Positions 25,463 through 47,000 of a DNA stretch of 64,000 nucleotides are shown here, one piece after another. The DNA lies in assembly GCA_029168955.1 (NCBI GenBank), contig JAPDOI010000210.1:1185698-1249697 (forward strand), written 5' to 3'. A model generated the notes under the pieces. The model was not told where the DNA came from. It did not search any database and saw only the letters and a list, made by a program, of their open reading frames with translations. The position numbers and the translations under genes are program-made. The number at the start of each line of letters is the position of its first letter. The stretch's first letter is position 1. The stretch comes from Aplectana chamaeleonis. Its lineage: Eukaryota > Nematoda > Chromadorea > Rhabditida > Cosmocercidae.

Positions 25463-25585
25463 GAAGTCGTTTATACTCCCTCCGCCGAGCGGCGCGGCAC
25501 AGTCCAATTCTATAACATTTATCAGCACGATCGATATTATAGGATTGCATTCCGCCGCTCGGCGACGGACGTATAAACAATGCTT
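25461..25585. mobile_element. Small foldback element (GTCGTTTATACTCC ends)
   Basis: AGTCGTTTATACTCCCTCCGCCG pairs with CGGCGACGGACGTATAAACAATG around a loop of about 70 bases. It sits directly against the end of the preceding TTAA MITE and is the same family as 8,691-8,830. Confidence 0.65.
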
Positions 25586-26329
25586 AATGTTATGTCATTA
25601 CGTCGTGCCGTGATAAAACTACATATGAACACGGCCCGCATTGTTATAATTTAACCGTCTAGTCATCAGTTCAATAAAATATGGAAATTCAATAGTTACT
25701 GAAAATAGGGGACTTGACTCGTGATTTGCTCTGCATGCGCAGCGCGTCTGCCCACGAGTAAACTCCGCCCTTTAACTCTCTGTGAGAAGTCAAAAGTCCC
25801 CTGAACTTTGCCTGGTATTCGAAAAACCGTCAAATTAAATTCTTTAACTGAAGCAAACTTATGAGAAACCTGAAAGTTTAGACACCCAATTTAATCAAAT
25901 GATAGGCAAAAGCAAATTAATAAGAATCAAAGGTCTTAAATTCCACATTTTCTGAAAAAATTGAGTGTTTAGATACTAGAAAATTTAAAATATTCCGAAG
26001 TTGTTCGAAGAATCATTTTATCTGGTCTTAGATCTCGGTTATCTGTAAATCGAGTTTCTTTAAACAATCCAGATAGTCATTCAATTTGAATTAAGAACAG
26101 GTTTTCAAATATACTCCCTCGTTAAGCGAAACTCGGACCTAAACATTAAAGAAAATGGAACATGAAAAAAACTTTTTTTCTAATTATTGATTGATTCGGG
26201 TTCTTAAGTTTACTATTTTCAAAACCTTCGCGCATAAAGAACTCAATATAATGTTTTCCTATTACCAATAAGATGGCGAGCATCACGCTGCCATGGACGG
26301 CACAATAGGGGTTTAGGCGCAGTACTTGA
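25586..26329. other. AT-rich stretch with no recognised gene
   Basis: No exon or repeat boundary recognised between the foldback element and the 3' end of the RTE relic. Confidence 0.4.
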
Positions 26330-29300
26330 CTTAACTTGACTTAATCGGTTGGCTTTCGCCTGACGCGGTCATTCCGCATCTTCACCGAGGTGTGCCGTCC
26401 TAGTAGTCAGCCGTGTCCATTTTTCACGGTCTTCAGCCACAATTTGAACACATTCCATCCAGCTGTCACTATTCCATTTCCTGCGAAACGAAACATCGCG
26501 CCTGAACTGTCTTTCGATGCCGAGTGACTTTAAATCCTCTTTAACCACATCCGTCCAGAACTTTCGCCTACGCCCAGGTGGCCGTTTCCAGACAGGATTT
26601 GGAAGCATTTTTAAAGCGTGTTGTACGAGACGATCCGGCGTTCTTCTTAGTATATGCCCGAGCAGTCGAAGTCGACTTTCCATTGCTGCTTGAGATGGCG
26701 TTAGGAGATGCTGGCACCTCCCTCGTGTCAAGCGTTGATGTACTGCGTCGATTTCCTTGTAAAGGTCTTCGTTATGGCATACCCGCGGCCAGAAATATCC
26801 AAGCAAACGCCTAAAAAGCTTCCTCTCCGTGCAATCCAACCTTTCCATCTGCGTTTTCGGTGCTGCCCACGTCTCCGATCCGTACATCATGATAGGGCGA
26901 ATAGCGGATAGATAGACGCGCAACTTGACTTCCTTCGCGATGGTGGTAGACCACAAACACTTGGTTAGAGAATTGAATGCAGACGTAGCTTTCGCACATC
27001 GTTGTCGAATATCCGCTGCATAACTACCATCGTTCTTCAGCAAACAGCCCAAATAACAGAAATCGTCCACCAGTTCGATACGTTGTCCGTCCACACAAAC
27101 TCCAGTTGAAGGCCTCTGAGAGACCCACATCTGCTTGCATTTGTCAGGACGAAGACGAAGTCCATAGGCTGCGGCATACTTCGAAATGAGGTTCACAATC
27201 CTTTGCAGTTTTGCGTTGTTTTCAGCGAATAACACAATGTCGTCGGCGTACTCCAGGTCGACAAGGAGCGTCCTGATGGTGTTAGGATCACATCCGCAGG
27301 AAACTGTTCTGCAACTCTACGCATGATGTCATCAACGGCGAAGTTGAAAAGAAAAGGTCCTGCAACGGCTCCTTGCCTTACTCCTGTTTTCACCTCGAAA
27401 GCTGACGTAAATCCGACAGATGTACGAACTGCTGCTGTTGTTCCTTTGTTCATGTCCTCGATTAACCGAACATACTTTTCCGGGACTCCATCTGCTCGCA
27501 GAGCATTGAGCAATCGATCACGATGAGGAGAGTCGAACGCGGCTTCAAAGTCCAAAAAAGCAAGCTGTAATGGCTTCGAAAACCGCTGCCACGATTCAAT
27601 TACTCTTCTCACGACGAACACTTGGTCGATGGTCGATCTTCCAGGTCGAAAACCGGCTTGCTCATCTCTGGTCGTTCCTTCACGATGTTTGATAAGTCGC
27701 TCGAGAATGATACGTTCTAAAACCTTGTACATGACACGAAGTAGAGAAATTCCTCTGTAGTTCTTAGGATCCGTGACGGATAACTTCTTGCGAAGAGGTA
27801 CGATGATCGCATGTCTCCACGAATCGGGTATCCTTTCGCTCATCCATATGGCACGGATGGTGTTGGTCATTTCACGAATCCCAGACGGAGGAAGAGCTTT
27901 CAGCATTTCAGCAGTGATGTTGTCATCTCCACCTACCTTTCCATTCTTCATTTTCCGGACACAATCCAAAACTTCAGACTCAGTCGGCGGTTCCTCACTG
28001 ACATCGTAATGTGCTCTCTGAACATGCGGGAGCTCAGGTACTGATGGCGCTGGACGATTCAGTAGTGAACTGAAGTAATCCTTCCATATTGGCAGCGTCG
28101 CATCACCAACTGCAACTCCATTGGTAGTGTTCAAGACAGGAGAACATCTCTTCATCTTCCCGCTATACTGTCGCAGCAACGTGTAGGCTTTCTTCGGATT
28201 CTTCTCCTCCCAAGCCTTCTCGAACTCCTTAGCTCTACACGTCCACTCTCGTTCGCGGTCACTTTGAAGCTGCCGACGCAACTTCCTCCTCAGACGCTTC
28301 TCCTCCACGAAGTTTCCTGCAGTTCGGAGAGCACATACTCTGTTGTAGGTAGATGTTGTTTCTTCTGAGACGTAGGCGAACTTCTTCTTAGGCTGTACAA
28401 CCGGGAGTGCCTCTTTCGAAGCGTCCTGGATGCACTTGACAAAAAGAATCCGCGTCGCAAAGTTTCTTCTTGGTCCGTACTCCGATGTGAATAGAAACGC
28501 GTTGTCGGAAATTCCTTCTGCACTCTTCATCTCTGAGACTTGTCATGTCAATCCTCTGGAGAGGCTGAGCCCCTCGCTTCCTCTTATGAATCCTCGCAGT
28601 GAAGTTCAACAGAACAGGACGGTGATCCGAATCGAATGCGACATCCCACACAGCTCTAGATCTTCGAATGTCCGATACTGGAATATTCCTCGTCAGGACA
28701 TAGTCAAGCTGTAGTTTCAAAGTTGTCATCTTCCGCTTCCGCTGCTCTTCTGGAGATAGCCGGGTTGGTCCCTGCCACGTAAGCTGATGGCGGCGATGAT
28801 TCCTCTTGAATGTCGATGCAATAATCAGACCACTGCGTTCACAAAGTCGACAAGGCGGTAGCCATTGTCCGATGTTTGCTCCACTGGGTAGAACCACTTA
28901 CCGAGTACTTCGGATTCCTGATCAAGTCCCATCTTCGCATTTGCGTCAATCCCCACGACAACAGCATGTTGACAAGGTATCCTGGCCAGCAACGTATTGA
29001 GTTCCTCATAAAACGCATCCTTCGAATTGTCTTCGGCGGTTTCAGTGGGCGCATGAGCACTCACTATCCACAGATTGAATCCTCTGTGATCCCGCAGTCG
29101 TACGAATGCATTCCGGACACGACGTTGAGCCGAACTCCTTGACCATACCATTGAAATCCTTCCTTACAGCTATTGCACAGCCTCCCACTCTCCTATCGTC
29201 AGCGTTACCGCAGTAGATGGTGTACTCTCCGACGCTGATGACGGGTCTATCCTTGAGGCGGGTTTCCTGCAAAGCAGCAAACGGTGCATGGAAATAGCTC

Positions 29301-29700
29301 AGAAGTCTGGATAGCGCAGTTTTTTGGATATCACTCGACAGCGATCGACAGTTCAGGGTGGCGAAATTGTGGCTTGTGGCCAAAGACTCCATGACTCCCT
29401 AGGTACGGATCCTAAGGTGTTATGGACCAGAGGCCTTAGTGTGCCGGACGGCGACACCTTTATGCAATGTGCGGGATACTTTCGCGATATAGTTGTGCAC
29501 GCTATATCGCTCGAACGTTCCCTGTGTACACTCAAACGTCTGCTGGGTTCAGTAGAAGCAGGGGCACCAACGAGCAGGTACCAACAGACTTGTATACACA
29601 CCCCCGCAGTACACATCGATGAAATAGTTGTTCAGTCTTTTGCAGATCTAAATCAACTGGGGACCACCTCGCTCGAATGGAATAGCCTGTAGCGAAAACG
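26330..29700 (-). mobile_element. RTE-type non-LTR retrotransposon, decayed
   Basis: A nearly full-length element in minus orientation. The 5' part (29,400-29,700) is a short untranslated leader. One long coding region follows (see the pseudogene entry) with an AP-endonuclease domain, reverse transcriptase and C-terminal region. The 3' end at about 26,330-26,345 carries two tandem copies of TTAAGTCAAG on the minus strand, the short-repeat tail typical of RTE elements, in place of poly(A). There is no LTR. The order and motifs match the RTE clade common in rhabditid and strongylid nematodes. Confidence 0.9.
26369..29392 (-). pseudogene. RTE endonuclease / reverse transcriptase, frameshifted
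   Basis: Reading 5' to 3' on the minus strand, the endonuclease starts near 29,392 (CRSLSSDIQKTALSRLL, LQETRL, then SAHAPTE, VGIDANAKMG and SDHRPV downstream). The reverse transcriptase lies at about 28,530-27,193 with FRPGRSTIDQVF, AFLDFEAAFDS and TGVRQGAVAGPFLF. The catalytic YADD box is at 27,239-27,250, but in a different frame from the preceding palm motifs. The C-terminal part (27,235-26,369) contains GSETWAAPKTQMERLD and a TRTAHLGEDAE end. At least four frame changes are needed, near 29,110-29,140, 28,850, 28,500 and 27,250-27,290, so no single intact polyprotein is encoded. In life such a protein nicks target DNA and copies the RNA in place (target-primed reverse transcription). The long reading frames suggest a fairly young loss of function. 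Confidence 0.9.
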
Positions 29701-29740
29701 GAACAACTTCTACAATTTCGTGTACTTACAAGTGTACTTA

Positions 29741-31565
29741 CAAAGGACCACTTCGAACATAAAATGGAGTTATGAAAAACGGTCTTTTGAGAGTTGTAGA
29801 GGAGTTAAAAAGAAACAATTTGAGGTTTTAAAATTTCACTCAGTCCTCACGGGTAGATCAAAAACGATCAAAAAAGGAAAGAAACCATAACGTTGGATTG
29901 GGAGGACGTAGCACAAATGTGAGCTATACAGTGGCCTTGAAATCATCTGTAAAGGTTCTCCTAAAAGTTTGTTCTCCTAAAAGTTTGAAGATGAAATCTA
30001 GCTAGGTTCTCGAGTTATGAGTTGTTCATTGATCCCCTTAACAATGCTCGTTGCATTCAAACCACCGATCACTGCAATGTGATAGTCGGGGTGAGCTAGC
30101 AGCACACCGTGGCTCAGTAGGTTAGGCGTTGGATTACGAAGCAATTGAAAGAAGGTTCGAATACTGTGGGTTCATTACTGCATTATGGCTGGTAGTAATG
30201 ACATTTCTATGTGTTCACCTTACTTGTTTTGAGTTTTAACAGTGTCTCTTGTTTTTTTATACCTCTTTTCTTATATCGCAGAGGTAACGTGATATAAATG
30301 GAGAACGGTTCACATCAATATTAGAAACTATTGAAATTCCGAGGTTTCGACAATTGCTATAATATCAAGAATACCCTTACCCTTCTCCTCCACATATGCC
30401 ACAGAAAAACCGTCCTTAATTCAGAAAAACACTTTAGGGGACTTATTTCGATATATGACGCTGGAAAAAAGTTCGGACAAAATGAAACTTCGTGGACTTG
30501 TTCCTTGATCGAAGATCAATCTTTTTAGAAATAATTGTTGTAAACAGAAGTGGGTTTACCTAAACTACAAAATCCATTGAAGCAACCTAATACTTTAGCG
30601 CTTGGCTCGAAGACTCAAGAAAAGGTTTCGTTATCAATTCCAAAATTTGGAGTAGAACAGAACCACACTTTTGAAAACGCATCTTACAAGATAACTACTT
30701 TTATTCAGCCTGGCCATTCTGGTTTAAATGTAGTTTTCTGGTGCCATTTGGACGTAGAATCCGAGTATGCTCTTCGCAGCTTCTCTAAAAAATAGATAAG
30801 CTTTCATGAAAAGAAGTTATAGTCGTTTTCCCGAACCTCGCGACAAGGCAAGGAATTTTTAGGGTGGTTTGGAAAAAAATCTCGGATTCGGCTCAAAACT
30901 TGTATGTAGGGGTAATCTAGGGTGCTGAACACGAATGTAGAGATCGTTTGCCGAAATTCTGAGGTTTACGTAGTTTACGGTAGTTGTCATGACATAGAGG
31001 GCCTAAACCTACCTTAATAATTTGAAAATTGACAAGTGAACATCAAATTCGTATTCAGCACCCCGAATAACCCCCGTTCAGAAACTTTGAGTCAATTCTG
31101 AGACTTTGACCCAACTACCGTATACCCACCGTTATCTACCGTAATCTGTCGAAAATCGATAAACTGACCTCAGATTCGTTATGAGCACTTTAAATAACCT
31201 CCGAGAGCGAAGTTTGAGTCCTAAATTTTTTCTCGACCTTTGGGGCCCCATGAGGTACGAAGCTCAAGGCCATTCTTGGGGGTTCAGAGGTCAAAAAAAT
31301 TTTTCGCCCAAACTCAGCCCCAGGGGGTAATTTGGGACGCTGAACACAAATATAGGGTCCGTTTTCTGTTTTTTAGCGGATTTCGTCAGGTTAGGGTGCA
31401 TTGAATGGCATTTTACCTACCGCAACCCATTGTTTTGGTGGTTTTTGATCTACCCGTGAGGACTGAGTGAAATTTTAAAATCTTAAATTGTTCATTTTTA
31501 CGCCCTCTACAACTCTCAAGAGACCGTTCTTCGAAACTCCATTTTTTGTTCAAAGTGGTCCCTTG
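29741..31565. mobile_element. 1.8-kb TIR element
   Basis: The outer about 125 bases are inverted repeats. The left end reads CAAAGGACCACTTCGAAC, with CTCAGTCCTCACGGGTAGATC further in; the right end reads GATCTACCCGTGAGGACTGAG and finishes GTGGTCCCTTG. The interior contains a tRNA-like segment at 30,095-30,260 and motifs such as GGGTGCTGAACACGAAT that recur at 31,340, 45,110 and 46,975. No transposase frame is visible, so it is non-autonomous. Confidence 0.75.
30095..30260 (+). repeat. tRNA-derived SINE head
   Basis: A perfect match to the polymerase III A-box consensus, TGGCTCAGTAGG (30,110-30,121), is followed 33 bases later by GGTTCGAATAC (30,154-30,164), a one-mismatch B box. Spacing is normal for a tRNA, but the acceptor stem and anticodon arm do not pair properly, so it is not a working tRNA. 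Such heads are the promoters of SINEs, often mobilised by RTE-type elements, one of which lies 400 bases away. The SINE body and tail are not clearly delimited. Confidence 0.6.
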
Positions 31566-32234
31566 TTAGACCACAATCGGGCATCATTTATTTCCACGGG
31601 GCCACTGCTAGAACAAACACGCGTTTGCAGACATGTGTCAGCAAAAGTACGCTAGAGCCGAACTTTTCACAATTAAGAGGAAGTGAAAGGAACTGAAAGT
31701 ATAATATTTTGTATGTAATAAATACAAGCATTTGTCTAAAATGAATAAATTATAGGATTTTACAAGAACTCATTTCGAAAAATGTCAAATTTACCTATTC
31801 TCAATGCGCGAAAGACAGGTGCGCTGACGAAGAATACGTGTACCCTCCCACAAAGCTCCGGTGCGTTGGTTGCAAGGGATCTATCAAATTTGGCCAGACC
31901 TAAATACACATATCTATGTAGGGTACACGTAATAAGTTTAGCCTGATAAATGGGCGGGGCAGTGGCGGTAGATCGCTACGCGCCAATCGAAGCCGGGTAG
32001 GCCGGCGATGCCGCCGCCACCGCACGGTCAGTCGCCTGGTCCATGCGTTAGGCTCGAAGGCACAGTACGCCCTCAGATATGAATTTTGAGATTTTCGGGT
32101 AATTGTGTAGAAGACCCCTCCTGTATAACACTTGCCAAATGCGAGATTTCGATTTCTCCAAATAAGCGAAATATAAGCGACCACCACAGGCCCAACCCCC
32201 TCCAGCCACCACCACTGGCCCGGCCCCCTTCCTG
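31566..32234. other. Unassigned stretch
   Basis: GC-rich inverted motifs (CCGCCACCGC and relatives) occur at 31,955-32,040. No gene recognised. Confidence 0.35.
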
Positions 32235-33021
32235 ATTTTCGATCTCAATAGCGGCTACATGGATGGATGATTTTAAACCGAGTCGTCGCTCTTCATTCCC
32301 TTTCCGCTTTATCTCCTCATCCTGTCTTGCTCTCGTGCCGCGACTGCGAATCAAGAGAAATACAGGCCTGGGACAACTCGTCCACGAAATTGTTGCCCTC
32401 AAAATACAGGCATTTTCAAGGAGCCATATCTCCGTTCGTGGGGGGTCATGGACGATTTCGGAGATACCGTTGCAATCAGAGTGTGCCCCTCTACAAGACA
32501 AGGATAAAATCTGAGAAATAATTTTCTGGGTGTCCTGTGCCTTTTCACAATAAAATGGTTTTTCTGTTTTTTTGCCTATTTTGAAAACGGTTACATTCTG
32601 ATTCCAATGATGTCTCTGGAATCGTACAGAACCTTCGGGCATGGAGTTCTGGTCCCTTAATAATTGAGCTAAGGAAGCATGGTGGACGAGTTGTCCGAGG
32701 CTTGTAACTTCCGTCTTTTGCAGCCGATGTATGTACGTGAGCTGACCTGAGTAAAGAGAGAACTTGGGAATAGAGGGAAGAACGGGGCTATCGATCGGAA
32801 ACCATCGCTCATCTCACAATCTCGAGCATTCATTTGCTCACGTCGGAGGGCAAGCATTGCGCTTTGAGAGCTTGCTCCAGAGAGGCAACTTCGGGCTCTT
32901 TTGGGGCTCTTGCTGACTCGTTTTGATGCGTTCTTTCCACGTCAACGTTACAGTAAGCCCCTCCGCTACCCATTCCTAGTGGAAACTGAAACACATTTGC
33001 TATGGTGAACACTGCCTTTAA
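32235..33021. mobile_element. TTAA-family MITE plus inverted partial copy
   Basis: The right part (about 32,535-33,021) ends TGGTGAACACTGCCTTTAA and is colinear with the MITE at 54,874-55,367 (GGAAGCATGGTGGACGAGTT and ACCATCGCTCATCTC blocks); its left end is decayed (GTGCCTTTTCACAATAAAAT). The left part, 32,260-32,535, holds a partial copy in inverted orientation (GGGACAACTCGTCCACGAAA). One insertion next to another, or an internal inversion, would explain it. Confidence 0.65.
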
Positions 33022-33059
33022 TCGGATACGGAAACCTTATGGTATAGGTCATTTTTAGA

Positions 33060-33192
33060 GGGAAGCCGTGAGGCAGCTGCGTGGCCCACATACGTGAAAC
33101 GCGAAAAAGCGAGTCGATCATGAATGTCGAGTGATCTGTCAGCGGTGTTTCGACAGCGAACGGCGATCTACCGCAGCGGTCCCGCCCATACA
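33060..33192 (-). CDS. Candidate continuation exon of GTPase gene B
   Basis: After the G4 exon of gene B (last base 33,246), a 53-base intron ending TTTAGTCTAG would join in phase to an open frame beginning VYGRDRCGRSPFAVETPLT and running toward the MITE at 33,021. The donor (GTTGGT) and acceptor (TCTAG) are both weak. The peptide includes FMIDSLFRVSRMWATQ. The exon end and function are undetermined. If the exon is not used, the G4 exon reads on for nine codons into a TGA stop. Confidence 0.35.
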
Positions 33193-33245
33193 CTAGACTA
33201 AATTTCACAAGGAGGCCGTATGTAAAGTATCTAAAAAAAACCAAC

Positions 33246-43107
<9,862 letters not shown>

Positions 43108-43116
43108 TGTGCCGAT

Positions 43117-43295
43117 TACCGTATTTTCTCTTTTAGAAGTACATGTTTTTCTAATACTCAGACCCCTATTTTATATGTACTTCTATAAGAGGTGTACTTC
43201 AAATAGAGGCTGTACTTCTAATTCTCAGCCCTCTTTTTTTGGTGTACTTCTATTAGAGGTGTACTTCTAATAGAGGGTGTACTTCTATTATTCGG
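43117..43295. repeat. GTGTACTTCTATTAGAG repeat cluster, left copy
   Basis: Begins TACCGTATTTTCTCTTTTAGAAGTAC, then about six reiterations of the motif GGTGTACTTCTA(T/A)TAGAG. It begins ten bases upstream of the gene B ATG on that gene's strand, so it may form the 5' flank or promoter of gene B. An inverted cluster lies at 44,530-44,669. Confidence 0.7.
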
Positions 43296-43528
43296 CGAAA
43301 TTTTTTGAATTTCCAATGGTAGACTCAACACATTTCTTGATTTTCAGTATAACACCAAAAACTAGTATTTAATAAAATTTCAGACTAGGCTCTTGAACTG
43401 ATGCTTCCACAATCTCTGATATCATATATTCACACATTTCCCAAGTTAACTTCTTCCAAAAAAATGTATAAGTTCGGTTTCGATTTTGTTGACACGAGCT
43501 TCATCGACTTGTTATGCTTAAAAACAAT

Positions 43529-43976
43529 TTAAAGGCAGCGTTCACGATGAACATCATCGGTGACTTTCCACAGTGAAATGATAGGCGAGGAGGATTCTAG
43601 GCTCCCAGTTTTGAAAAAACGGTAAAAAACGAGCCAGGAGTGGCAAAATAACAGCTGCAAACAAGCGTCTTGGTGCCCCAGAACCGCCCGGTGCTCCACT
43701 TCCGCCCCCTCAATGTGAACAAATGAAGACTCAGATTACAGGATTAATCAAGTCAAGGAAGTACTGATAAGTGAGCTGATCGCTTGATTGCATTTTCATA
43801 GCGGTCGATTCCTCCAGGCTCAAAAATCAGCGTGAAAAAGGGAGAGTCTACTTTGGCCCAAAAACGCATCTTTCGCGTGATTTTTGAGTTTTTTTTTTCT
43901 TGCTCTACAGGGCATCGGACCTTCCGTAAACCGAGGTGATACCGGAAGTGAAATTTATTGTGAACACTGCCTTCAA
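43529..43976. mobile_element. TTAA-flanked MITE
   Basis: Left TTAAAGGCAGCGTTCACGATGA, right TTATTGTGAACACTGCCTTCAA (target mutated). It lies just beyond the last gene A exon recognised (ending 44,031). The long minus-strand frame here is a mixture of MITE and exon sequence. Confidence 0.75.
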
Positions 43977-44030
43977 CTGATCGCCTTTGGGGCCGTCCAG
44001 AGCGATTGAAAAGCGCGGTTCTTGAACGAC

Positions 44031-47000
44031 CTGACAACAGCTTTTCCAGAAGCGAGTTCTTTGCGTCCACAATCCACAATAGGTAAAGTCTACCATTGGT
44101 GGTTTTTGATTTCCTCGTCGTATAAGCGATTTCTTTACGTAATTGATCCAATCTTCGTAACGCTGTGGAATCTTGGTTTTTCAAGCATCGCTAAAGTCAA
44201 CGTCTAGGGCCAAAACAAGTCGCCTTTGATCGACTAAAACCCAATCAAACAAAAATATTTGTAAAGAACCTAAATAAACTCCGTGCATTTGCCGCGAATA
44301 ACACCAACGCCGAACTTTAGCTCTGCGTTTTTTCCTGGTCATTTGAAGTTCGCTGAGGTTTCATCGTAAGTTGTCCCATACAAGTAATCTTTGACCAAGA
44401 AAAGGATGATCTATAGTTTTTTTTGTGAATATTCAAACCTCACATTATTGAAAAAATCTCGGGCAAACCAGTCTCTCTCAAAAGCCACATTCGTGTTACC
44501 AATCACTTACCCAAGTTCCGGGTGTCCACTCCGAAAAGAGGTGTACTTCTAAAAGAGGTGTACTTCAAATAGAGGGTGTACTTCTAATACTCAGCCTTCC
44601 CTTTTAGGTGTACTTCTATTAGAGGTGTACTTCAAATAGAGGTGTACTTCTATTAGAGGAAATACAGTATATGTCACTGACCGTCGGCAAACAGAGGACG
44701 CTCACAGCATTTCCGGGCTGATTGCGGTCAATTGGGGGCTTGCCGGGTTGATCGCCCGCAACATTAGAAATAGCGCACGGATTACAGAGAACCACAAATC
44801 TTCTTTCTGATGTAGCGCAGAATGGCCTGACGTTGGTCTCTGGTCTGTTAGGCATTTCTGTCTAACAAGGGAGGGTTGCACACATAAGGTGGAGTTTCGA
44901 GATGCCACTTTAATGTGTTCTAGGGAGAGCACAGTGCTCCAATATTCCATACTCAGAATCGGCTAAATGCCTAAGCGATTCACAGGAGATTTCCAAAAGT
45001 GGGCATTTACATAGCTTTGCCAATGGAGAATGGGTACACGAATGACAATTCTCAAGACGTTCGAAAAAATTGTCTCCGATTGGGCTTAAAACTTGTTTCT
45101 GGGGTTGTTTTGGGTGCTGATTACGAATCTGAGGTCCACTTGTCCATTTTTCGAAAAAATAACGTCTGATTTGGTTCGAATCTCAAAAATGGGAGAAATT
45201 TCGCTGCCCAAACGAGACTTTTCACGATTTCGAGAACCCCACGATCAAATCTCCTCACAGCTCGTACATAGGGGCTATTCGGGCTGCCTAACACGAATCT
45301 GCAACCCGTTTATCGATTTTCGATAAATTACGGTAGCTTACGGTGGGTATACGGTAGCTCGGTAAAAGTCTCAGATTTAACTCAAAAATTCACTGCTGGG
45401 GCCGGATTCATCAACAAAATTTAGCGCTGGTAGGCTGGATAAGGGTAGCTTCCTACCGAAATTCGCGCGAATGACGCGATTCACGAAATTTGCTACTCAC
45501 GGTAGCAGCCTACCAAGCCTACCCTGCGCGAATCTCGGGTAGGGTCCTACCAGTGGCGTCCTACCCAGCGAGATTTCGCGCTCTGATACTGAATTTGCGC
45601 GCTCGTCCTTTGACCAGCTGTTTTCAAGTCCTTGTATAACGGATTTCCGGCAATTTTTAAATTTATTTGGTCAAGATGTTGTGTTTTCATCGTAAATTTC
45701 CGCCACCGTCTTCTCAATACTCGTTATTTATCGTCAAGGCTTGATTATTTTTGAATTATTTGGTTGGAGCAAAAATGATTGTGGGTTTTGATAAATAATT
45801 TTTCTTGACCGGTTGATTTTTTTGTGGATTTTGATGCTTCTCTATCTGATAAAAAACTATACGGAATCCCTTAATCCGCAAAGTTTGCATTGCTTTTCTT
45901 TTACCGATAGTACGGGTGAGTGAATCTAAAGGTTTGTGTTAGTCGGATTTTCAAAATCTTTTATTTTAGGGTCTAGGGTTTTCGCAACAAAACTCCGACT
46001 TTGAGGTGGTTCTAAAGTTGTTTAATGAAGGATTTCGAAAAATCAACCAACACAAACCTTGAGATTCTGTCGCCTACACCTGATTAATGAAAAAAGGATG
46101 CAGATTGCTTTTCCATTACTTGTACAATTACTGCTCAAAGTTTCGCCACACTTCGCCGCGCGCGATGTTTTTGAAAAACGATTACGAAAACTATTTCCTT
46201 CATAAGCAAAGCGATTTTAGGGAACTTCGGCACACAAGTCACATAATTATGTAGAAATTCTAGCTGTGAATATGATAGCGTTTTCAGAATTCAAAAAAGT
46301 CTTCATTCAAAAAAAGCTGCATGCATCTGACGTTTTTTTGCCAAGTTTGCCAGATGCTCCGCGTTTTTACAAAACTTAGCGCGGGTATTGTACATATGTT
46401 ACAGATTAAAGAACATATCAATGAAATCTACCGAAAAAAAACCGAAAACCATAGCCGCGTTTCCCATACCGCTGAATTCTTCATGTGATTCGAACATAGA
46501 TTTACCTTATTCTTTTTTTTGCTTTTTTATGCTTTAAGTTTTGTGAGTTCCAAAATGTTTAAGTCTTTGGAGAGCGATTACGAGCGATGTGCAGTAGCCG
46601 TCGTTTGTAAAACACGGCGGCGTCGCCACACACATAACGCTTTTATGCGTAACTGCTTGGTAGTGCTCGTGAATCACAATGTTATGGTTAGGGTAGCCAG
46701 CTACCGTGGGTAGAGCTACCACTGGGTAGGGCTACCGACACTGCCGCGTTGATGAAGTCGGCCCCTGGTGTTAGGGTGGTGGCCATCGTGTATCAAAACT
46801 CCTGAGGAGGCGGGAGAAACGGGGGAGGAGCGTGGTTCCTGATTGGACGCAACACGGGCTAGCCCCGGCCCCCGGCTGTTGCGTCCAATCAAGATCCGCG
46901 CTCCTCCCCCGTTTCTCCCGCCTCCTCAGGAGTGTTGACACACGATGGCCACCACCCCTGGTGTTATCTGGGAGGGACGCTGAGCACGAAATTGAGATCC

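Noticed and set aside
30100..30175. Functional tRNA gene
   Set aside because: Both promoter boxes are present, but the stems do not pair and the T-loop ends ATAC; better explained as a SINE head.
43753..44184. Single 143-codon minus-strand gene
   Set aside because: Half of it is MITE sequence; the other half lies opposite a better frame (RYEDWINYVKKSL) for the same exon.
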